NCBI GenBank assembly: GCA_014728115.1
Contig: WJME01000106.1
Location: forward strand, 1 to 34,004
DNA from: Candidatus Zhuqueibacterota bacterium
Lineage (GTDB): Bacteria; Zhuqueibacterota; Zhuqueibacteria; Residuimicrobiales; Oceaniaggregativiventaceae
Length of the DNA stretch: 34,004 nucleotides
Direction of reading: 5' to 3'
The position numbers were made by a program, and so were the translations under genes. Below are positions 24,308 through 30,369 of the stretch, piece after piece. Each line of letters starts with the position of its first letter. Position 1 is the stretch's first letter. Under the pieces are notes generated by a model. The model had not been told where the DNA came from, ran no database searches, and was given only the letters and a program-made list of their open reading frames with translations.

Positions 24308-25531
24308 TTAAAATGCCCGGCCAATAGTGGAGATGAGCCGGTGCCACATAAAATAAACCATAATAAAAATCAGGATCATACCGAATATAGCCACAACATT
24401 CTGTTTCCAGGTATTGGCATATTTGCCCATGACGTTTTTGTTGTTGAGAATGACAAAGAGGCCGATGGCCACGGCAGGCACAGCGAGAAGACTCGAAGCT
24501 TGTGCAAGCACCAGAGCATAGACAATATTGCCGCGAAAAAAGGTCGCGACCATCATTCCCACGAGAAGAGCCAAAACCGTAAAAATCTTTGGCCATTTCT
24601 CCTGCATCGTACGCCCCAGACCCAGTCCGTCAGACAGCAATCCTCCGGCAATGATAGAATTTACAGTAAAGGAAGAATATGCTGCAGCCCACAGTCCGAA
24701 ACTAAAAATAATTTTCGATGCCGAACCAAAGAGGGCTTCCAGTTGAATGGCCATATCCCCGGCTGTAGAGATGGTGATGCCGGCGGGTTTTAGGGCAGCC
24801 GCAGAATTGAGAATAATGAGTGCACTGATACTGGCCAGTACGATGATCCCCGCAATGCTGTCCCGCATACCGGATTTCATGTCTTTGAGCGTCCAGCCTT
24901 TGTTCTGAACCAGATAAGATTGATAGAGTGCAGCATGCAGTACAAATGTCGTGGCGACGATGGCAGCCACTTCATTCAGGCTGTTGTCCGGTATCACAGG
25001 GACAAATCCCTGTACAGCCTGACCAAGATCGGGTTTGATGAAAAAGAGATTGACAATAAATGCCGTGATCATGATCATGACCATGAACATCATGAGCTTT
25101 TCAAGTACCTGGTACAGATTTTTGGCAAAAAAGATGAGAAGGATGGCCAGGCCATTAAAGATGGGAGGCCAAACATATTCGGATATTCCGGTCAATGTCT
25201 GCATGGATGTGGCAATGCCCAGATTGTTGCCGAACTGAAAGCTGGCAGCCACAAGAAATGACGAGACCCCAATGAGAATAGCAGCCCAACGGCCATAAGT
25301 GTCTGCAACGGTTTGTAGAAATGACTTTTCATGCGAGACCCCAAAACGTGCGGCCATGGTCGTATACATGATCATACCGATAGCAGAGATGACGATGACC
25401 CAGAGCAGGGCATACCCATGTACCGCCCCTATTTGTGATGCTGTCGTGACACTGCCGGGACCCAGAACCACAGATGCAACAATAAAGCCGGGTCCCAATG
25501 CCTTGATCGCCCTAATGAGTTTATCTTTCAC
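24308..25531 (-). CDS. Divergent NRAMP-family transporter lacking canonical metal ligands
   Basis: A 407-residue inner-membrane protein with about eleven helices and NRAMP-like organisation (start ALGPGFIVAS, GYALLWVIV). In characterised manganese/iron NRAMPs the metal is held by D and N of DPGN in helix 1 and M of MPH in helix 6. Here helix 1 reads G24-P-G-S27, and helix 6 reads V197-L-H199 by my hand alignment, so all three key ligands are replaced while the histidine stays. It therefore may carry another substrate, as NRAMP-related magnesium or aluminium transporters do. The start is GTG at 25531, with an AGGAG site at 7-nt spacing. It diverges from ferritin, which hints at a metal link without proving it. 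Confidence 0.85.
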   Translation of the reverse strand: MKDKLIRAIKALGPGFIVASVVLGPGSVTTASQIGAVHGYALLWVIVISAIGMIMYTTMAARFGVSHEKSFLQTVADTYGRWAAILIGVSSFLVAASFQFGNNLGIATSMQTLTGISEYVWPPIFNGLAILLIFFAKNLYQVLEKLMMFMVMIMITAFIVNLFFIKPDLGQAVQGFVPVIPDNSLNEVAAIVATTFVLHAALYQSYLVQNKGWTLKDMKSGMRDSIAGIIVLASISALIILNSAAALKPAGITISTAGDMAIQLEALFGSASKIIFSFGLWAAAYSSFTVNSIIAGGLLSDGLGLGRTMQEKWPKIFTVLALLVGMMVATFFRGNIVYALVLAQASSLLAVPAVAIGLFVILNNKNVMGKYANTWKQNVVAIFGMILIFIMVYFMWHRLISTIGRAF

Positions 25532-25737
25532 TGGACTTCTCCTGAATTAAACCGGTGAGTAGATTTGGTTGGTTCAGATTTCTGATTATAATACTATCCA
25601 GAGTGTGTGTTTACGATTTGACTATAATGGATGCAGGGTTTTGCTACTAATATACAAAACTTTTTTTCAAGCTCAAGACCTTTTTGAAAAAACTCCTTTT
25701 TCCTGTGTCGCTTTTTGTCATAAAGACGTAACAGGAA

Positions 25738-25756
25738 AATGCAAGAAACTTGCATT
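25738..25756. promoter_or_regulatory. 19-bp palindrome, probable ferritin operator
   Basis: AATGCAAG, AAA, CTTGCATT is a perfect 8-bp-arm repeat with a 3-bp centre. The right arm overlaps the -35 box of the ferritin promoter. A mirror TTGCAT lies on the minus strand (25739-25744), 16 bp from a weak TATGAC. It does not match the classic Fur or PerR consensus. The binding protein is unknown. Confidence 0.55.
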
Positions 25757-25778
25757 CATGCATATCTATTTATATATT
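25750..25778 (+). promoter_or_regulatory. Ferritin promoter
   Basis: TTGCAT (25750-25755) and TATATT (25773-25778) are spaced by 17 bp. The predicted start near 25785 gives a leader of about 93 nt, long enough to hold the GTTGTAT/ATACAAC hairpin. Confidence 0.55.
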
Positions 25779-25877
25779 CTTTTTCATTTGCATGGATTTT
25801 TTCGCTTTTGCAGTGTGTTGTATTCTGCGAGAGCATACAACTGCTAAATAACAATGATCTCTTAGGAGGAAGAAAAA

Positions 25878-26369
25878 ATGATTTCCAAAGACATGGAAAA
25901 GGCGATCAATCAGCAAATCAACCGCGAGTTCTTTTCTGCTTATCTCTATCTTTCGATGGCGACCTATTTTGCCGAGCAGAACCTCGATGGAATGGCCAGC
26001 TTTATGCAAATGCAGGCCAAAGAAGAGGTTGAACATGGCATGAAAATGTATGGCTATCTGGAAGAACAGGGAGCCCGCGTACTTTTGGAAGCGATTGAAA
26101 AGCCCGATTCCGAATTTGACGGACCATTGGATATTTTTGAAAAATCTCTTAAACATGAACAATTTGTTACAAAAAACATACACAATCTCGTTGATCAGGC
26201 GATCAAGGAAAAAGACCATGCAACAAAGTCCTTTCTCGATTGGTTCGTGACCGAACAAGTCGAAGAAGAGAGCAGTATGGATTCGATCGTCAACAAGCTT
26301 AAAATGGTTGGGGATAAAGGCCATGGCTTGCTGATGCTGGATGCCCAGCTCGGACGACGAGGCGAATAA
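25878..26369 (+). CDS. ftnA: Bacterial non-heme ferritin (FtnA-like)
   Basis: A 163-residue iron-storage protein expected to form a 24-subunit shell. It oxidises Fe(II) and stores it as a ferric mineral. The ferroxidase residues of bacterial FtnA are visible at the usual positions: E17, E50, H53, E94, Q127 and E130, with extra acidic residues (E49, E126) nearby. No heme-binding methionine arrangement of bacterioferritin is obvious. The ATG has a strong AGGAGG site. The gene is monocistronic or is followed by the radical SAM gene after a very stable hairpin. Its promoter overlaps a palindrome that probably carries the regulation. Confidence 0.95.
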   Translation: MISKDMEKAINQQINREFFSAYLYLSMATYFAEQNLDGMASFMQMQAKEEVEHGMKMYGYLEEQGARVLLEAIEKPDSEFDGPLDIFEKSLKHEQFVTKNIHNLVDQAIKEKDHATKSFLDWFVTEQVEEESSMDSIVNKLKMVGDKGHGLLMLDAQLGRRGE

Positions 26370-26383
26370 TTGAACTCAAAATT

Positions 26384-26421
26384 ACAGCTTTCCCGGAAGA
26401 TGCGTCTTCCGGGAAAGCTGT
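26384..26421 (+). terminator. Very stable hairpin after ferritin
   Basis: Perfect 17-bp arms (26384-26400 and 26405-26421, including CAGCTTTCCCGGAAGA) close on the tetraloop TGCG, 15 bp past the ferritin stop. No U-tract follows. The next gene starts 8 bp later and its ribosome site would be near or within the right arm. It could terminate, stabilise the ferritin mRNA 3' end, or reduce translation of the next gene. Confidence 0.6.
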
Positions 26422-26428
26422 TGGTGCT

Positions 26429-27448
26429 ATGAAAAAAGCTCTCTATTTCGAAAAACGCGATGACAAAATTCGTTGCCTGTTGTGTCCTCATTTTTGTCTT
26501 ATCAGTGAGGGCGATATCGGGCGATGTGGTGTACGCCAGAACCGCGATGGCGTTCTCTATTCTCTGGTTTATGAACAAGCCATTGCAGCCAACATAGATG
26601 CCATCGAAAAAAAACCTCTTTTTCATGTTTACCCGGGATCAAAATCCTTTTCCGTTGCCACCATGGGGTGCAATTTTACCTGCCGGTTTTGTCAGAATCA
26701 TGATATCTCCCAGGTCAAAGGCCATCCCGGTCATCTCCGCGGGCAGCATGCCACAGCCTCGCAAATCGCCCAATCGGCAAGTGATCATGGCTGTAAGACA
26801 ATTGCCTGTACTTATACCGAGCCAACCATTTATTTTGAATATGCTCTGGATATCGCCAAAAAAGCCAAAGACCAAGGCGTTGAGACCGTATGGGTATCCA
26901 ACGGCTATATCACACCTGATCCGCTCAAGGAAATCGCACCCTATCTTACGGCCATGAATATCGATCTTAAAGGATGGGATAAAGATTTTTATCGCAACGT
27001 GGTTGGCGGCAATTTGTCCAGCGTGCTCAAGACTTTAGAGTTGGCCAAATCTCTCGGGATCTGGCTCGAGGTCACCACGCTTATGGTACCGGAATATGTG
27101 GAAGATCCTCAACATATACGAGAAATCGCCACCTTTATCCACGATAACCTGGGATCCGAGACTCCCTGGCATATTTCACGGTTCTATCCGCAATACGAAT
27201 GCGACCAGATGGAGCAAACGCCTGTTTCAGCCATGCGCAAAGCGATGGAAATTGGGCAGGAGGTCGGGTTGAAATATGTCTATAGCGGTAATGTGCCGGG
27301 CGACGATGGTGAACATACCCGCTGTTACCAGTGTGGTGAACTGCTTATCGAACGGTATGGATTCAATATTTTAAAAAACCGTATTCAAAAGGGTCAATGT
27401 TCTTCCTGTCAGGCAGAAATTCATGGGATCGGAATGAGCGAATCTTGA
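26429..27448 (+). CDS. amrS: AmmeMemoRadiSam system radical SAM enzyme (AmrS)
   Basis: A 339-residue radical SAM protein. An N-terminal cysteine cluster (C16-LL-C19-PHF-C23 and C33 in GRCGVR) precedes the SAM cluster motif C81-NFT-C85-RF-C88. Later come TYTEPTIYFEY, VSNGYI and MNIDLKGWD. Two C-terminal CxxC pairs (CYQCG and CSSC) suggest a zinc knuckle. This layout is diagnostic of AmrS, the radical SAM member of a widespread three-protein group with AMMECR1 and Memo whose chemistry is unknown. Neither partner is in this window. No strong ribosome site precedes the ATG, and the hairpin after ferritin ends just 7 bp before it, so translation may be weak or conditional. Confidence 0.92.
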   Translation: MKKALYFEKRDDKIRCLLCPHFCLISEGDIGRCGVRQNRDGVLYSLVYEQAIAANIDAIEKKPLFHVYPGSKSFSVATMGCNFTCRFCQNHDISQVKGHPGHLRGQHATASQIAQSASDHGCKTIACTYTEPTIYFEYALDIAKKAKDQGVETVWVSNGYITPDPLKEIAPYLTAMNIDLKGWDKDFYRNVVGGNLSSVLKTLELAKSLGIWLEVTTLMVPEYVEDPQHIREIATFIHDNLGSETPWHISRFYPQYECDQMEQTPVSAMRKAMEIGQEVGLKYVYSGNVPGDDGEHTRCYQCGELLIERYGFNILKNRIQKGQCSSCQAEIHGIGMSES

Positions 27449-27466
27449 CATGTCTTTTTTTTCGCT

Positions 27467-27730
27467 TCAACGGCCATCCAGACAGGCTCTGACCAATCGC
27501 CAACTAAAACCATTATTGTTATAGACCATTTCGAATGATCCTGCTTCCTTTGTTGTCACGTGAAAGTGGTATTCTTTGTCCCGTCCTAAAGGTGTACTCC
27601 AGACCCCGTTGACCTGACGGATGTGATAGGCTCTGCCACGCCACCGAAACCTCAGGGGTCTCATGGAACGGCTGTCAAAATAACTGATTACTTCGATTTT
27701 TTCATTCATGTCTTCAAATGCGAGCGTCAC
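27467..27730 (-). CDS. Small DUF6504-like protein
   Basis: An 87-residue predicted cytoplasmic protein rich in aromatic and basic residues (RPLRFRWRGRAYHIRQVNGVW, FEMVYNNNGFSWRLVRACLDG). The pattern of a short all-beta domain beginning with a 'position over a WRGR' motif resembles DUF6504-type proteins, whose function is unknown. The GTG at 27730 is favoured because GGAGG lies four bases upstream. An ATG at 27709 and a GTG at 27760 in the same frame have no such site. It converges on amrS with 18 bp between the two stop codons and diverges from the S-component gene. Confidence 0.6.
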   Translation of the reverse strand: MTLAFEDMNEKIEVISYFDSRSMRPLRFRWRGRAYHIRQVNGVWSTPLGRDKEYHFHVTTKEAGSFEMVYNNNGFSWRLVRACLDGR

Positions 27731-27817
27731 ACCGCCTCCGAATGGTGTTAAAATGTACACCTAAATATACTCGCTTTTGTTTTCAAATGCAACATAATTT
27801 TATCCGACAAAAAGCGC

Positions 27818-27846
27818 TTGACATTACTGGGGCCGTTTTCTAAATT
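27818..27846 (+). promoter_or_regulatory. Promoter of the S-component / outer-membrane operon
   Basis: A consensus TTGACA (27818-27823), a 17-bp spacer and TAAATT (27841-27846) predict a start near 27853, only about 20 nt before the S-component start codon. That leader is too short for a cobalamin, thiamine or other known vitamin riboswitch. Confidence 0.65.
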
Positions 27847-27872
27847 GCTTCGATTTTAACCTGGGCAGTATC

Positions 27873-28421
27873 TTGAAATTATCGACAAAGAACTATCTTA
27901 CGGCTGCCATGATGGCAGCTCTGGCTGTGGTCTTGGGATATCTGTTTCTTTTTATTCCAAACATCGAGCCGGTAACGGCAACTTTGTTCATTGCCGGTGT
28001 AATGTTGGGTCCGCGTTTGGGATTGATGACCGCTCTGGTGGCGGAACTGATCTATTCGTTGTTCAATCCCATGGGTATGGCTCCTCTGCCAACACTCGCG
28101 GCTCAATTGCTTTCCATGTCTTTGGTCGGTCTGGCCGGAGGCATGTTGCATAACAAACCCGGCTTGATTCAAAAGCGAACCTTTTTTATCTGGTCAGGGG
28201 CCATGGGATTAGTATTGACACTGATTTTTGATGTATCAACCACCCTGAGTTTCGCCTGGTTTTCTGCAGGTGCGAGTGGAGAAAAAATCCTGAGTCAATT
28301 TTTTGCAGGCACGCTGTTTTATAGCAGCCATATCCTCGGGAACACAGCTATTTTTATTTTTGTCGTCCCTTTGCTGCTACGGCGAATCAGTCCTTTTCAT
28401 CCTGACAAGAGCAGTGTATGA
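27873..28421 (+). CDS. ECF-type transporter S component (unknown substrate)
   Basis: A 182-residue membrane protein with about six helices, the size and shape of the substrate-binding S subunit of energy-coupling factor importers. Helix 1 (LTAAMMAALAVVLGYLFLF) has the small-residue AxxxA-type pattern used by S subunits to dock on the T subunit. MLGPRLGLMTALVAELIYSLFNPMG is also typical. Known S subunits bind vitamins or metal ions; the substrate here cannot be read. No EcfA/EcfT genes are in the window, so a shared module elsewhere would be needed. The start is TTG at 27873 with a poor ribosome site. The stop overlaps the next gene's ATG (ATGA). Confidence 0.8.
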   Translation: MKLSTKNYLTAAMMAALAVVLGYLFLFIPNIEPVTATLFIAGVMLGPRLGLMTALVAELIYSLFNPMGMAPLPTLAAQLLSMSLVGLAGGMLHNKPGLIQKRTFFIWSGAMGLVLTLIFDVSTTLSFAWFSAGASGEKILSQFFAGTLFYSSHILGNTAIFIFVVPLLLRRISPFHPDKSSV

Positions 28422-30229
28422 AGCGAACGTTAATCATAATGTGTTTGCTGTGGAAAGCCTCGGTGGCCATGTTGCCTGCTGATAGTGTGGCGACAGATAG
28501 CACCCGGGTTTTGTTCAGTATAGACAGCACCGCAATCAAAGGATCGGATTATGGATCCTTTGCCGATCTCTGGCTATGTCTTCCCCTGGCCTATGTCTAT
28601 GATCGGGGCAGTGTCGGGCAGCCCGCTTATCCGGCACTGGGTACCTCGCATGCTGGTCATGCGCTGGTGATCTATGACGATCTTGTTCTGAACGATCCAC
28701 TGACGAAAAAGATCGATTTAAATCTCGTGCCAACCGAGAGTATCGCTGCAGCCTGGCTGCCGTTTTCTGCCTCAGACTTGAATGGCCACACCACTGCTCC
28801 GGCACGTACCGTCTTTCTCCGTAGCATCGATATCGCTGCACAGCCGGTTCGTTCACAGGTGGGATATCGCACGGGGGATACCGGAATTGATGATGTAGAT
28901 GTGCGGCTCGGTATAAAAATGTCGCCCCAGCAGTCATTGAATGCAGGGGCACTGCTGAAAAACTATGCCGGCACCACGAGCCATAGCAAATATCGTACAC
29001 AAAAAGTCAATGTGAAATTAACACGTGCTTTGCGGAACAATTGGTGGGTCAGATACAACCTGTTGTATAACAACTCTGATCTGGATCTGGCATTGGGATT
29101 GAACCGTCCCTGGTCTCCGCCAGATGTACAGACTCGAACTCTATCCGATGAAAAACTGTCCCGACCTCATGAAAAACGGGTTCGTTTCGATCATGGTCTT
29201 TCCTTTTGGGGTCCTCATAGATTCAAAGCGATCCTTCAGTTCACTGATCTGTATCAAGAGCTTTACGGGTATCGCCATACTGTTGTTGATCAGACTCTGG
29301 AAGCTCAAAAAATCAGCTTATCCACAACCGTCAATCCGCAATGGGATTTCCTCAACGTCATTGCCGGAGCCTCCATGAGATGGATCCGGCCTGATTTTGG
29401 ATTTACCCATGCGCGAAACGACTGGGAATCCACTCTATCACTCGCTTTACAAAAGAGACTTGGAAATATAGAATTTTCGCTGGCAAGCAGACTGGAGAAT
29501 AGCAATCAGTCGACCTGGCAGGTTTTACCCTATCTGAGTGCCCGTTTGAACTCTATCCGCATATGGCTTGAAAAGGATCAGCGTCTGCCCAGTCTGTTGG
29601 AACGGTACAGCGATGGGCCTTTTGCACTCGGAAATACAGAATTGATCGCTCAGAATTCCTGGATTGTCGGGACAGGCTGGCAACAAAAAACAGACGCATG
29701 GCAAGGTTCATTATCTGTAATGGCTGAAAAAGTCACTGATCCGCTGGGTATTGGATTGTCCTCCAGCGTACCTGTATATCGTAATGGCAAGGATCAAACA
29801 CAGGTCTGTTTACATTGGCAAGGAACCCTTGCCATTCTTTCCTGGCTACATGTGACTTGTCGCTGGCAAGAATACAGACTCGAGGGAGATCAGATGCTCG
29901 TCAAACGTCCGGAACGCTGGGCTCAAGGGGGGGTACGGGCTCGCCATGTATTCTTTCAAGGCGATTTGGATGTTACTCTGTATATTGGTGCGGATTATTT
30001 TGATTCAGTTTCTATTTATGATCCGTTCTTTAGTGATTTTCACGGATACGATAGTCATACAAGCGACGCGACGATTTATCCCTATGTTCATGCACGATTC
30101 ATCATCGGCGATGCCGCACTTTATGCAGCTTTTCACAATATTATGGCCAACGATCTCTCGATATGGCCTGACTTTCCCGAACCCAAAGCTGAATTACGAT
30201 GGGGGATTGTTTGGTCATTTGTAGATTAA
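28418..30229 (+). CDS. TonB-dependent-receptor-like outer-membrane barrel
   Basis: A 603-residue predicted outer-membrane protein. A signal peptide spans about residues 1-17. A plug-like domain follows (about 45-120; YVYDRGSVGQPAYPALGTSHAGHALVIYDDLVLNDPLT and IDLNLVPTESIAAAWLP matches the pattern of BtuB-like plugs in shorter and degenerate form). From about 135 on, alternating hydrophobic strands with many aromatic residues suggest a beta barrel ending in RWGIVWSFVD. The usual RGPxS/YG plug end and a clear TonB box are not seen. Translational coupling to the S component suggests outer- and inner-membrane steps of one uptake route, probably for a vitamin or cofactor. Confidence in 'outer-membrane barrel' is high, in 'TonB-dependent' moderate. 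Confidence 0.75.
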   Translation: MKRTLIIMCLLWKASVAMLPADSVATDSTRVLFSIDSTAIKGSDYGSFADLWLCLPLAYVYDRGSVGQPAYPALGTSHAGHALVIYDDLVLNDPLTKKIDLNLVPTESIAAAWLPFSASDLNGHTTAPARTVFLRSIDIAAQPVRSQVGYRTGDTGIDDVDVRLGIKMSPQQSLNAGALLKNYAGTTSHSKYRTQKVNVKLTRALRNNWWVRYNLLYNNSDLDLALGLNRPWSPPDVQTRTLSDEKLSRPHEKRVRFDHGLSFWGPHRFKAILQFTDLYQELYGYRHTVVDQTLEAQKISLSTTVNPQWDFLNVIAGASMRWIRPDFGFTHARNDWESTLSLALQKRLGNIEFSLASRLENSNQSTWQVLPYLSARLNSIRIWLEKDQRLPSLLERYSDGPFALGNTELIAQNSWIVGTGWQQKTDAWQGSLSVMAEKVTDPLGIGLSSSVPVYRNGKDQTQVCLHWQGTLAILSWLHVTCRWQEYRLEGDQMLVKRPERWAQGGVRARHVFFQGDLDVTLYIGADYFDSVSIYDPFFSDFHGYDSHTSDATIYPYVHARFIIGDAALYAAFHNIMANDLSIWPDFPEPKAELRWGIVWSFVD

Positions 30230-30296
30230 ACGTCTCTGGTTTTTTTACCTCCAGTTTTATATTCAAACCAACCTCACGATGATCATAACTTTAGTG

Positions 30297-30325
30297 TTGC
30301 ATTTACTGGCAAATTTCTTTAAAAT
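30297..30325 (+). promoter_or_regulatory. purLQ promoter
   Basis: TTGCAT (30297-30302) and TAAAAT (30320-30325) are spaced by 17 bp. The predicted start near 30332 leaves a leader of about 38 nt to the favoured TTG start at 30370. Confidence 0.55.
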
Positions 30326-30369
30326 GGGCCAAACCCAATGGATATATGATTAAACAGAGGGCAAACATT

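Larger units (their letters stand above)
25532..25877. other. AT-rich divergent control region (NRAMP / ferritin)
   Basis: This 346-bp stretch holds no convincing gene. It contains a 19-bp palindrome (25738-25756), a ferritin promoter, and a widely spaced TTTTCCTGT / ACAGGAAAA pair (25698-25706 and 25731-25739). A GTTGTAT / ATACAAC pair (25817-25823 and 25835-25841) lies in the ferritin leader. A TATAAT reading toward the NRAMP gene (complement of 25585-25590) lacks a good -35. The ferritin ribosome site AGGAGG is at 25864-25869. Confidence 0.6.

Noticed and set aside
27761..27872. Vitamin riboswitch (cobalamin or thiamine) ahead of the S-component gene
   Set aside because: The predicted leader is only about 20 nt and no riboswitch core motif was seen in the 142-bp intergenic gap.
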